Assembly (NCBI GenBank): GCA_036346375.1
Contig: CM070501.1
Coordinates: 58,011,326 to 58,075,325 of the forward strand
Direction: 5' to 3'
Length of the DNA stretch: 64,000 nt
Source: Guadua angustifolia
Taxonomy: Eukaryota > Streptophyta > Magnoliopsida > Poales > Poaceae
In this document: piece after piece, positions 10,894 through 22,140 of the stretch
Layout of the letters: every line of letters begins with the position of its first letter
Numbering within the stretch: position 1 is the stretch's first letter
The notes under the pieces: generated by a model
Seen by the model: the letters and a program-made list of their open reading frames with translations, nothing else
Databases searched by the model: none
What the model was told of the DNA's origin: nothing
Program-made: the position numbers and the translations under genes

Positions 10894-11781
10894 CTACGCG
10901 CGTTTCAGAATCGTCCAGGTCTCGAAGAACTCGCGCGCCACGGCGTCGCGCATCAGCTTCACCGCGTCCCGCGCCCCGTCGACGTCGCGCCTGGCGCCAT
11001 GCACGAGCTGCCTCGCCACCGACCACCAATCCTTCCGGCGCGGGGACTCGGGGGACCCCCAGCGGACGAAGTCCTCGGCCGCGGCGGCGGCCGACGCGGC
11101 GGAGCTCAGCCTCAGCAGTGCGTCGTGGGCGTGGGCGACGGCGGCGGCCCGGTGCTCCCTCCACCTCTGCCACGGCGCGTCGTCGTGCTGGAGGCCGAGG
11201 CGCCTGGCGCAAAGGCCGAAGACGTGGCCGGCCTCGCCGTGGAGCGAGAGGAGGCGCGTGATCTCGCGGTGGGCGGCGGTGAGTGGCCCGTCAGGGGCGA
11301 ACGCGCTGGCTAGGACGTCGCCCCAGTAGTCGATACCGGGGTGGACCCCAAAGCCGAAGGTGCGCTTTCCGCCACCGCTGGTGTCCAAGGGGAACTCAAA
11401 GTCGTAGCTGTGCTCGCCGCCGCCGGTGGTGTCCAAGGGGACGCCGAAGGTATGCTTGCCACCACAGGTGGGGTTGAAGGGTACCCCATAGGCGTAGCTG
11501 TCCTCGCCGCGGCCGATGGTGTCCAAGCGGACTCCGAAGCTACGATCGCCGCCACAGTTGGTGTCCATGGGGACCTCGAGGCCGGAGCTGTGCTCGCTGC
11601 CACAGGAGGTGACCGAGGCCGACTCAACGTCGTAGATCTCCTCGACACCCCAGATGTCGTCGCCGAGCAGGTCGCAGGCGTCGTTGAGGCTGGTGAAGGC
11701 TTCTTCAGAGGTGCCGATGAGCAGGAAGGTTTCCGGCCCCACCAGCGCCAGTTCCATCCACCGCTTCGCCTGCTCTTCCAT
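10894..11781 (-). CDS. Uncharacterised 295-residue protein with an internal repeat
   Basis: Single-exon frame starting MEEQAKRWMELALVGPETFL. I chose this ATG because upstream in-frame codons run into a TATA region and the 5' leader. Residues about 65-150 carry four to five loose repeats built on VPLDTxGGGExSxxF. The C-terminal half is predicted helical and Ala/Arg-rich (TAAHREITRLLSLHGEAGHV, then KDWWSVARQLVHGARRDVD) and ends ETWTILKRA. There is no signal peptide or membrane segment. I do not recognise the family. It is divergent to the gene at 12343, with a 561-bp shared upstream region, and third-position GC is very high, as usual for many grass genes. Function unknown. Confidence 0.7.
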   Translation of the reverse strand: MEEQAKRWMELALVGPETFLLIGTSEEAFTSLNDACDLLGDDIWGVEEIYDVESASVTSCGSEHSSGLEVPMDTNCGGDRSFGVRLDTIGRGEDSYAYGVPFNPTCGGKHTFGVPLDTTGGGEHSYDFEFPLDTSGGGKRTFGFGVHPGIDYWGDVLASAFAPDGPLTAAHREITRLLSLHGEAGHVFGLCARRLGLQHDDAPWQRWREHRAAAVAHAHDALLRLSSAASAAAAAEDFVRWGSPESPRRKDWWSVARQLVHGARRDVDGARDAVKLMRDAVAREFFETWTILKRA

Positions 11782-11862
11782 TGCCACGGATCTCTCTCTC
11801 CCTCCCTCCTTATCTTCTGTGTCTAATGGTGGTGGACGAGCGCGATGTAGAAGAAGGGGCCC

Positions 11863-11869
11863 ATTTATA
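11863..11869 (-). promoter_or_regulatory. TATA box of the 295-residue protein gene
   Basis: The minus strand reads TATAAAT about 82 bases upstream of the chosen ATG, a normal spacing for a plant leader of about 50 nt. Confidence 0.55.
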
Positions 11870-12342
11870 GGGATGCGATATGCGACAGCATCGGGGTAAA
11901 TTAGAGTGGCGGATTGGGTTCCTTGCGTGGGAAGCCGCATGAAATTACCGTAAAATCACTGTAATTAACACAGATCCTCTTCTTAAAAGCGTAAGGTGTC
12001 TCCATTCGTTTACGCCGGCGATGTAGTTCTCGGAGACGGAGGGGGTGAATAAACCGGGCATGGGGCCCACAAAAACCTGTTGCTAATACCCACTATTTCG
12101 AACTCAACTAAATTACAGTCAACTCTCCCACTGAAATGTGGCCCCACGTTCAAACGACCCTACTTATCAATGGAAGCTTCTGATGGTATCTCTTAGTCAG
12201 GCCATGTACTGTCGTGTGGACCCCCCATTGTGAGATACGCTTGCCAACCTGGCGATTTGCAGGCTTGCGGCTTTTTAATCTCGGTTCGAAGGCTTCAGAA
12301 ACGAGCACGCACAGATCGAGAGTCCGAGAGACACACACAGAG

Positions 12343-12951
12343 ATGGAGATGGAAATGGAGGTGGTGGTGGGAGCGGGAGAGGAGCCCACTTGGAAGGCGC
12401 TGTTCCAGCGGCGAGTGGACATGGCGGACGCCCACTGCCACAACCTCCACGGGCTGCTCCACGGGCTGCTCGTGGTCCTCGACGAGCAGGAGTGGCACAG
12501 CATCGTGGTCGGCACGGAGGAAGCCCGGCGCACGCTCGAGAGCGCCTCCGCGGAGCTCTTCCTCGCCATCACCAACATGGACGCGGCCCGCCACCTGGCG
12601 CTCCGGTGCGGTGCGCCCGGCCCGGGGGCGCCGGCTCCGCTCGTCTCCGTCGACGACCTCCCCGACCCCGGCTCGCGGCGTGCGCTGGGCCTGCTCCAGA
12701 ACACCGTCGGTCTCGCCAGCCGCGTGCACGACAGGGTGGAGAGCGCCCGCGGCCACCTGGGCGCAGCCGCGCTCCTGCTGATGCTGGACGAGGACGACGG
12801 CGGCGGCGATGCTCCGTGGGTGCAGGCCCCCTACAAAGAAGAGCAACTCAACGGCTTCATGGACGTCGGCCAAGCGCTTTCGCAGGCGGTGGACCTCGTC
12901 TTCCTGACCGCCGGGGCACGGGATGCGGCGTTCGGCTTCGGCGATGATTGA
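12343..12951 (+). CDS. Uncharacterised 202-residue helical protein
   Basis: Single-exon frame starting MEMEMEVVVGAGEEPTWKAL and ending FGFGDD plus TGA. The frame is open further upstream, but that part is AT-rich leader, and the cluster of ATGs at 12343 begins the GC-rich coding composition. The predicted product is nearly all helix, without signal or membrane segments. It includes HCHNLHGLLHGLLVVLDEQE and SVDDLPDPGSRRALGLLQN. The block LVSVDDLPDP...LGLLQN...HDRVESARGHLGAAALLLMLD has a recognisable counterpart in the frameshifted sequence at 13820-14216, so the two are paralogues. Family and function unknown to me. Confidence 0.7.
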   Translation: MEMEMEVVVGAGEEPTWKALFQRRVDMADAHCHNLHGLLHGLLVVLDEQEWHSIVVGTEEARRTLESASAELFLAITNMDAARHLALRCGAPGPGAPAPLVSVDDLPDPGSRRALGLLQNTVGLASRVHDRVESARGHLGAAALLLMLDEDDGGGDAPWVQAPYKEEQLNGFMDVGQALSQAVDLVFLTAGARDAAFGFGDD

Positions 12952-13819
12952 TTTTTCCGGTCTCCTAAATCTGCAGAATTCGGTCGTTCGCTACATCACT
13001 TGGTGGCTTGCTTGCGTTTTACCTTTTCTTGTCGCGGCGTGATCGATCGAACATGTTCGTTTAGTTGTGGTCTCGACCGCCTTGGCTTCACGCGCGTTTC
13101 GCACGCTTCTGACCTTTCTTGCTGATCGTTAACTATGGTATGATTGATCAGTTGCTTCTTGCAATGTTGCTGTCAATCCAACATGCTAGTGTTGTTCTCG
13201 TGGATGTGTTTGATCGATCTTATCGAGTAGTTTTTGTTAATCCTTAGTTTAACTGAAATATTAATTAGCCTAAGAACATGATCACCAAACATATGCGGAA
13301 ATTAGAAGTTAGACAAATCACTGACCCGGTGAAGACGAAGACATTAGGGTTAGCGTCGGTGCGGTAGTAGCGCGATGAAGAGGATGACACCAGTGAGCGC
13401 GATGATGAGATGAGGAGCACACCATGATCTTCATGGTGAAGGTTAGGGCCTTCGGTAACCTTGCGCCAAAACCCTTGATCGGAAGGGATTTTACGGTGGA
13501 TGACTGAACACAAGATCATTAGATCAAAGATTATCTCTTGAGTGCCAGTCTCCTCCTTTTTATAGTGGTGCTGGTTATCGGGACCAAAACCAAAAGGTAA
13601 TCTTTTGTTGCTCCCGATCAGAGCGCGTCATAAGTGGGTCAATCCCAGGAATTTCGGATCTTCCTTAATTTTCAGATTTTCCATTTAACTGAAGATCACA
13701 ACTAACAGTTTTATACGTATGTTTCTGTTGTGCAGCATCATGCGCGCAAGGGTTGCAAATTTGGAATCTCAGGTGAATGTTACCATTAACAGCAGCTGGG
13801 TTTGTAGGTCATCGTTAGT
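12952..13819. other. Spacer with a possible repeat
   Basis: No gene is supported. Positions 13265-13640 have a composition unlike the flanks and end with a TATA-like TTTTTATAG near 13557; this may be a fragment of a repeat or an old LTR, but no termini were found. Confidence 0.35.
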
Positions 13820-14216
13820 TAGTTGCAAAAGGGCGACGCGGTTGGCGTGCGCGCCCGGATCCCGCCCGCGCTCCGCGGCGGTACCCTCATCCCGGCGGCG
13901 CCGCTGTCCTCCATCCACGACCTCCGAGACAAAGACCCCGCGGAGCGGAACGCTGTGATCAAGCTCCAGGACGCCAGGGCGCGTGCCCTGGACGCGTACG
14001 ATCTCGTGGAGTGGTGCCGCAGCCACCTGTGGAGGGGCCTGCCTCCTGCTGGACCACCCGGGTCTCCCTGGCGTCGACGGCTTCATCGACGCCGAGCGCC
14101 TCACCGCCGCCGCCGCCCTCGAGAATGCGATGGCGCGGGCTGATGAGATCGCCGCGCTGGCCAGAGGCACCCGCGAGGATGTCCGGCGCCAACTGAGAGG
14201 TCTCTTAGTTCCGTAG
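13820..14216 (+). pseudogene. Frameshifted paralogue of the 202-residue protein gene
   Basis: In one frame positions 13823-14030 read LIPAAPLSSIHDLRDKDPAE and DAYDLVEWCRSHLWR. The sequence then continues in the next frame as GACLLLDHPGLPGVDGFIDA and RLTAAAALENAMARADEIA to a TAG near 14214. The blocks align in order with the protein at 12343-12951 (VSVDDLPDP, VESARGHLGAAALLLMLD, NGFMDVGQALSQAVDL). The shift lies near 14030-14040. The N-terminal third of the paralogue is not seen. It could be a pseudogene or a gene with one sequencing error. Confidence 0.6.
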
Positions 14217-17200
14217 GACTTGGTTTGCTTGATCGCTTGCGTTTGCCATACGACATTACCTGTTCTTACCTGTTCCTGTGTTTTTGCATGTGTTCCTCGT
14301 CTGCTGTTACCTAGATTCTATGAATGATGCGGTAGTTTTTGTTGGATTCGTGCCTTTGTTTCGTTGATGTGACTTGTTGTTCTGACTGGATTAGTTAGTA
14401 GTTTTAATCAGGATGCACGGGTTGCAACTTGCCACTTGGAACAGTTGCATGTTAATGTTCTTAATTAGTGCAGGGGCTCGGTGCTTGCAGAAAATGGAAG
14501 GTTATTTTTTCCCCTTTCATGTTTGGGATTGAGATTTAAGAACAGGTTACTGTTCATATCTGATGCTGCGTCAATACTAGCACTTAGTTTTGTTGGAGTT
14601 GGAATCAAGAGAGCTATTCATCCATTCCAGAATTAGGAGACTGGAATTTGATCTGTTTAGTTTGTGGCCAAATTTTAGAAGGTGCTCATCTACTTGCAAC
14701 CCACCACGTCATCATCCCCTTCTGCTCTGCACTCAGTTAGTCGTCCTTCTACACGTCGGGGGGGTAGGGTGTACCTTAGCCCCCCTTGACCGTCTTTTGG
14801 GTCCGCCACTGGATATGGTGCACAATTGAGGAGCGGATAGGTAGCAGAATACTGTTCTTGTTCATGTGCATGCATGCACTGTGTTGAAAGTTGAAACTAG
14901 GGGAGTCAGAGTACTATGAGTTTGTTTACAATGATGTTGCTGAGATTTTCGGTGGGTTGGTTTGGAACTGATGACACATCTTGCTTTCACCATAGTATTG
15001 GTTTTGCTGATTGGTATTACCAGGATGTAAGTAGCAGTGAAGATTCAGAAAAATCAACAAGGATTGATCAGTGAAGCAACCTAGAGTTTTATCAGTGCAA
15101 ATGAGATCATCAACATAAATCAATGACGCATAAATTTAGTTAATCAACAAAAGAAAATGATCACCAACTTTATTTATTAACCACGTTTCATACAAATTGT
15201 ATCAATTACAATGTACATAGATATTTAAATACATTAAAAAGGAAAGATTACAAGAGTATTCAAAATCTCTAAAAGCTAAGCTTATGTGATCTTCGGCTTG
15301 AGCCCTGAAAATTGTTAGTCTTTCATACATATATTTAAGAGTCAAATAATTAGAACCCAAAAGAATAAAAAGGATTTAGGTATATCGTCAGACCCTATTT
15401 GCTCATCGAGATACTTGATTGTCTGAGGCGGTCGACACCTCTCGCTAACTAGAGTTCATAATTCGGCATCATACAAACCTAGTAGAACCATGTGTAACCA
15501 TAGTCATACTCGAATAGTGCTAAAAAATATCACATGTTAAAAAGTAAAAGCTCACATAGTAAAAAGTGAAAAGCCTTAGGATAAGAAGGGAGCTAGAACT
15601 AGCCTTCCCCAGAATATTCATCCCCAAATACAACCATAGCCAAGAGGCCACCAAAACCACCAAGACCAAGCCAGTCGAGCCACCCCACCATTTCTCTCAC
15701 ATAAACCACAAACATCAGGGAGCTCCAACACAATCAGAGAGCACTCCTCACACACAAGCCAAGGCCAAGCTTCTAGGAGACCAAACCACCAACCACACAC
15801 AAGCCAGAGGAGGCCAAAGAAAGCCAAGGAGCTAGAAGCAAAGGCCAGGGAGGAGGTCAAGGGCAAGGGAGCAAGCCAAGCCCAAGATCATCACCATCAA
15901 ACCAAGCCCGAGGTGATCAAGCCCCAAGAAGCAACCAAGCCAGGAGGCTCACGCACAAGGCCACACTACCACATCCACACCATCAAACAGCACCATCCCT
16001 GAACCCCATTCATCCCCACAATCACAAGTAATTAACCATCCATGGCCGGTAGCGTCAACATAGGAGATCACAGTAGAAAAACCAGTATAGAGTATATGGT
16101 AGTAGCTTGCTAGTGTCTCAGCGATGTATGCGCTAAAGGCAGTGCTGCACGTGCCCGACGACCCCCTCGCACTCCCCGGTGTATAGGAGATTATTGGATG
16201 TCGTCACGGCACTGCCCGTCAATATCACATCCACCCATAATCATCATCAACCGACAAAAAGTAATATGGCACAATGCTAAATCATCCATCTAAACAAATA
16301 ATCATGCCGAGAGTCCTAGTGAAGGACACCGAAATTAGCTGTGATTGATCATTTAGGCTCTGTATGTAAAGCCTTGGGTTGAGTACTGCTGATGGGTAGT
16401 CGAAGTACAAGCGGGGACACCACTACTCATTGGCTATCAAGGTTGAAGAGTTAGTATTGGATTAGTAATAAACATTTTAGGTTCTCATAGGATAGGATCA
16501 CTATAGGTAAAGCGGTACAAACCTGCGCAGGATAGCATTTTGGTTTGTATTTGTTTTTCTGGATCTAGGTATGTGCTGGAAATCGAAGAAGACGATGAGC
16601 GTCTTCCTCTCGAGGGGCCGCCTGATTGTGCTTCCTCTCCAGGGGCCGTCTGATTGTTATATTAGTTAATCGATCATGCCATTGGGCGATGCATGGATTG
16701 CGGCTGATTGCCTCTGATCTTCTAGGAGGAAAAAGCTGATTGCTCTTCTGATTAGTTCTTGTCCATGTGGAGTACGGTGACCTTTAACTCATTTGCTGTA
16801 ATGATTCGGGAGTTAGACATTTTTTGTTGCTTTTGTTCCTGCTGTTCTTATGCCGTAGGAGTGCATGGACTAGTGAGCAATAATTGCGATGCGGCCTCAG
16901 TCTCTGGCTGGCATGAAATCGTAAATTTGTTTGTGCCTTGTCACAGTGTGTGGTGGGGAACGAGCTTTGCACAATTTGTGTCATGATGTTCAAAGTTCTT
17001 AAAATCTATACATGATAAAGATAGAGGCCTGTTGCTGAATAGATATTAAGTGATGGGCATAGGATGTTTTACATGAACGGCTAAAACCTTTTTATTGACG
17101 TATTGCCTGTGGTTTGACCGATGCTCCTTTATTTTTTTTGATCTTCAGATACTTTCTTCAATCTGAAGCCAGATACTCATACCATTGTCAATGACCTCCT

Positions 17201-18227
17201 TCAATTTGGAAATTACGGGAAGGTATGCAGGGCATGCACTAATAATACTTGATGACAAATCAGCCACCCATTTATTGAGTGACCTGTAGTGGGAATTGAT
17301 GCAGTCTTGCTCTCCTGGCTACAGTCTATTTCTCGGACTGATCCGAGCTATAATTTATACACTCCCTTTATTTATGTCTACTATTTTATATTTATGTTTG
17401 GTTGGTTTAGTGAGACTGTCTTCCCTTATTCTTCAATTATTGCTATAGTGCCACTATAGCAATAGTGAGTTGACCGAAGGAAAGCATTTTGTGGTTCAAC
17501 AGAACCATAAAATTAGACCGAAGCTTGTGAATGCAGTATTGCATTTTGTCTTTGAAGTCTATTTTATTGCGGCTTCATATTGAAGGTATTAAAAAAAAAT
17601 TAAACATATCTAATGCAAGCCATCACCTACTAGGTGCTATCATTTTTAGGAATCAAATGAATACAGAAAAAGACCAACATAATTTAGAGGTAATCCTCAA
17701 AGTGATCTACCATCATATAAAGTTTAAAGTCTAAATTCAATTGGCACTAGGAGTAACACAAAAAAGGGAAATTTGTTGTGAACGGTGTCTAATTTGTCAT
17801 CAACTGTGCATATCTTGTTTTTTATGTTCTATTGAATATGCAGTGGGTGTTTCATCTAGCTACATGTGCAAAACCTCTTCGTATGGCTATGCTAAATACT
17901 TCCTGTGGTGCGGGATGCAAGTGTGTTAGCTTTGTCAATTTATATGTCAGCTATTCATAGCTGAAATACTAGAATTAAAACTATACATCTCTATAGACAA
18001 AAAAATCTTCAGGCAGTACCATGCATATGTCTTATGCCATCCGGGTTCATTAAAAGATGAACCACACCACCACGGTAGTACCAAACTAAGACATTACAAA
18101 TTAATCACTAGGTCCCCACAACAACATGTGGTTGCATGATTGACTCAGTCAAAGGCTCGCAAGGTTAAATCCTTAGTTGACCGAGGCAAGACTAACCAAA
18201 AGTTCATCACATCAACATGTCACAAAA
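14217..18227. other. Gene-poor region
   Basis: Mostly AT-rich sequence without sustained coding potential. Positions 15600-15950 are rich in CAAGCC/AAGCCA motifs and look repetitive. A 28-bp segment ending GATTGT is tandemly duplicated near 16600-16656. Two isolated exon-like pieces, at about 16569 and 17149, are noted separately. Confidence 0.4.
17149..17222 (+). other. Isolated exon-like segment
   Basis: Preceded by a pyrimidine tract and ATCTTCAG, and followed by GTATGC. With phase 1 entry it reads TFFNLKPDTHTIVNDLL then QFGNYGK, with no stop in 74 nt. This could be a real exon or the relic of a gene, but I do not recognise the protein and found no neighbouring exons. Confidence 0.25.
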
Positions 18228-18455
18228 CCAAATGCGACCGACCAATTGCCACTCTTGGCCCACCAAACCAAATACGACCGCCCAATTGCCGCCTTGGCCC
18301 ACTAAACCAAATGCGACCACCTAATTGCCGCCTTGGCCCACCGAAACAATATTAAAACCAAATGCGACCAGCTTGCCTTGGCCCATCAAACCAAATGCCA
18401 TCGCCAATTGCCATCTTGGCCCATCGAAACAATATTAAAACCAAATGCATCGCCA
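18228..18455. repeat. Degenerate tandem repeat, unit about 38-40 bp
   Basis: About six units built on ACCAAATGCGACCGCCCAAT and TGCCGCCTTGGCCCACC. Units three and five are each followed by the same AACAATATTAA extension, so a higher-order unit of about 120 bp is likely. No coding frame is maintained. Confidence 0.75.
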
Positions 18456-20904
18456 GCCTAAATCATTTTTCCCACCCCGCTTGATTACCAAACACAACAC
18501 GCTTTCACAAATCAACGTCATGCTATGTGACTCATTGCCACAACAACTCAATCTCTTTATGCTACCACACATGGCCCACAAATTATCATCATGGTTCCAT
18601 ATTCCATTAGTCAAGATTAATAAGCAATATTTCATGAGCATGTGATGACGTGGCATAACTAAGCATCTCTAATTCGGTCTAACCACCCATGTTGATTTTC
18701 TATTTAACCAACTATAGTTAACCAACCTAGGGTGACAAGTGGATCATGGCATACAACTAGCAAGGTAGGGTGTAATTCAAAGGGTATGATAGCTAGTCCC
18801 GAGTTTTTGTGAAAATCATTTATACACATAAAATAACATGTGATAAGGTAAATCAAAATAGCATGCAATCTAATTTATGGATGCAACATAATCAAAGCAC
18901 AACTTGCCTCGTTAAGCTCTCGCTTCCTCGTCCGAAAATAATTCTTGAGCTGGAAATCCCTTCCAAGCCTCGCAGACAATTCAACGCTCTACACGAATCG
19001 AGAGAGAAAAGCAAATAAAAACCAAAACCAAATAGCAAACAAATTCAAAAATTCAAATAAAGGCCACCATTAGAAATATCTCAATTTTACAAATTTTTAG
19101 GAATTTGAATCACCTCAATCGGAGTTCGTATGCAAAAGTTATCGCAATTTGAAATTTGAAAATCCTGAAAATAAACCCTAATTCATAAATCCGATTTTAG
19201 CGAATTATTTTTATAAAGGAAATCGGGTTTTCCCGCCCGATCGCACGGCTGGACGTGGCTGATTATGGGACATTGATCCGGTGATCGACGGCTCATGCTA
19301 CCGTGAGGTTTTATTCACCCAAGTGGCGTGGTGCAATCTCGACCGCTGATTCGCTGATCGAATCCGCCGAGGTTCTTCCCGAAGCGGCAATGGTCAAGGT
19401 GGCGCCGAAGTTGCCGGCACTAGGACGACGACCAATTAACGGCGCGCCCGCTGTGACTCGGCGACGTGAGTGGTGGATCCAACGCGCGTGAGTGGCGACT
19501 TTAATCCGACTTCAACGCGGAAGGCTATATGATTGGTCATCTGTACTGTTTTTACATCTTCTATTTACCGCGCTTGCATTGCAAGCATAGTGTTATTCTT
19601 GCCAGCAAATAAGTCCCCATTAGTGTGTTATCCACTTAAGGCCATAAACTAGTTGATTTCATTTGATCTATTGTTTTTCTTATCATGAGCTATAAAAAAC
19701 TATTCTTTTGAGTGTTCTAATGATTCTGTGATGTTCAAAGGTTCTAAGGCATCGGGTGACAAAATTTGTATGGCAAGGTTTCTTAAGTACATCAAGCGCC
19801 TTGCAAGGTTTGTACTAGGCGTTTTAACATACGCAAACTCTGTTTTTGTCCTAGGAATAATACTCTTACAACTTTTTTGGGTCCCAGAACAAAGCTTTGA
19901 AACCTAAGGAACGAAGACTTGTAGTCTATCCTGATGTAATTCTTTGTGTGGAAATCTATGAGGAACGGTGTAGCTCTGTGAAAGTAATATGTTAAACTTT
20001 AGTCAAACATGCTTATTTTTAAGGTGAGATATGTGTGGCTTTTTTTTTGGTGATCTTTGTTCCCAGCAGAGCAAGGACTTCCATATGTTGGGAAGCCAGC
20101 TCCTTACAGATCTTAAGAACAATATTTACTGTTTGACTGTTAAGTTTATAGAGATGACCAAGTAATATGATCATCCTGGCTATTTTCTTATTAAGGTATT
20201 TTTTGGGGCGAAAATTTTAGACATGTCCTTAAAGATATGTTGCAACTCTGTTAATCTCCCATCTCTTTTATTAGGGCACGTTAAAAGGACTTACTGAGTG
20301 GTTTGAATATTTTAAATGTGCATGAGTTTAAATTTGTAAACATGCAAAGGATTCGCTTTTTCTGATCTGCACTTTTGGCTTTGTGCTGGATACCTGTACT
20401 GCCATCAGATTCTCATCTATTATTTTTATGCCTTAACAGAACTACATTGTCTTTGAGAAAAGTTGGTGTGCAGCTTCTAATTCTCTCCATTGTTCTGACA
20501 GTTTTGTTATATTGTTTTTCATATGTTGAAATCAGATGGTCATTCATCGCTGTAAAATGTTTTGTTGCCTATCCTTGTTTTCAAGTAAAGATAATAAAAG
20601 AAGGTTATTTATCTATTACTTTGTTATGCGATGTTTGCAGTATAATCTAAAATTCGCTCAACGCAGTGTAGCGTGTGTACCCATCCTACTATGTATCAAC
20701 TGGCTCTGCCCTTTTAGGCCGATATTAGCAATCAAAAAGGCCGATACGTGTCAACTATCAACAGTAGTCTTTGAGCATCCATATAGGCTGGGCGGTTGGC
20801 ATGGGACCATGCATGTTGGCCAAAACTGGGCCGTGATTACGCAATGCCATCCATAGATTAATTGAGTGGCTAAATCCTCTAAAAAAAGTGGCTAAACACA
20901 TCAT
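18456..20904. other. Gene-poor region left of the MYB array
   Basis: No supported genes. Positions 19200-19500 are GC-richer and resemble the leader of an LTR element in composition, but no LTR pair or primer-binding site was found. Confidence 0.4.
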
Positions 20905-21580
20905 TTGATTGGAACTGTTTTTATATTAAAAAATAAAATAAATTCATATTTGTGAAGTAAAATAATTCCAAATAATTAGTTTTGGATTTTTACCACTTTA
21001 CTTAAAAAATACTGGACATGTATCATAGCTATCGAGAATTAATTTAATTCCATAACTCTAGGTTTTTAGGTTACGCTAAATAACACCAGGATTTAACATG
21101 CGCGTGCTCTGACTTTCTTCTACAATTCCTTGGTTGCTTCACCCATGATTCTCACAATGAACATATGCGCTATTAGTTTGTCGGCCGAATTTGGCCAACG
21201 TATAACACGTGCTGTTCCATCCAGGCTGATCAGGACATGGCATGCCGTACCGGCGTACCACTAGTCCATTAGCACAACTGTATATATGTTGGATCACCTC
21301 AATTCTGAAGTGGTGCCGAAATTTTCTTTCTTTCGGCAAATAGCTTCACCCAAAGAATGACGCAACGCAACCTCGACAACCTAAACACCTAACGCGTGGA
21401 GAGAAAAAGGCTGGTATACTTACATCTATATATCAAGAAAGATATATAAACTAATCCTATTTAGCAACTGTCCCACTCTAAAAAGTATGACATTTCTATC
21501 TGAATTCGTGGTGACATATTACTCGTATTACTAGGAGTAGATCTACAGTATTATCAGGATCAAGCAACACAATATATAAG
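20905..21580. repeat. Upstream block of MYB unit 1 (direct repeat of 24824-25480)
   Basis: Starts TTGATTGGAACTG and runs to ATCAAGCAACAC. It matches 24824-25480 at high identity with small indels. In unit 1 it runs straight on into the MYB promoter; in unit 2 it is separated from the promoter by an insertion. Confidence 0.85.
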
Positions 21581-22140
21581 CATATGATTCATCATTTATT
21601 AAAAGCTATATACTAATAATACATAGGAGTGTATAATAATCCGACGATCTTTTTTGCCTGACGTCCAAGAAGTGTACGGTGTACCTAACCCGACAAGTCC
21701 GGAGTTCCACGCGCGCGGCGAGAACCAACCTTTCCAGAAACGGAAAGAACCCGAGAGATAAGCATCGCCGTACTCGTACCATCCAGGCAATAGACAGCAG
21801 CACCCGCACATGTCCCTTTTCCCCCACGAGGACACGTCCTCTTGGCTCTTGCACCAACCCGGCGGCTGCAGCCTCAGCTCGAGCAGCGGCTAGCTACTGC
21901 ATGCAGTCTAGCTTGCCACATCCATGCAGCCTAGTGCCAACTGTACACGTTAACCCCTCGGTACCTTGCCTTAGGCTTCGCCTAATTCTTATGCCCCTTC
22001 GAACTCGACCGTCACATCGTCGATTCGTTATTCCGCTCATGGCCGAATTGCTCCTGATCTACAGATGGATGGATGCACCCAGCATTCGTATATATATGTG
22101 TGCGTGCGTGTGGGCATCGCATTTGGGCATCAAGGAGTAG

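Noticed and set aside
16569..16650. Possible exon reading VLEIEEDDERLPLEGPPDC after ATCTAG
   Set aside because: The second half is a tandem 28-bp duplication, a stop follows soon, and no partner exon was found. The start GTATGT itself looks like a donor rather than an exon.
18228..18455. CRISPR-like spaced repeat
   Set aside because: Units are contiguous and degenerate without unique spacers, and this is a plant nuclear sequence; it is an ordinary tandem repeat.
19200..19500. GC-richer segment resembling an LTR-element leader
   Set aside because: No LTR pair, primer-binding site or coding domain could be placed.
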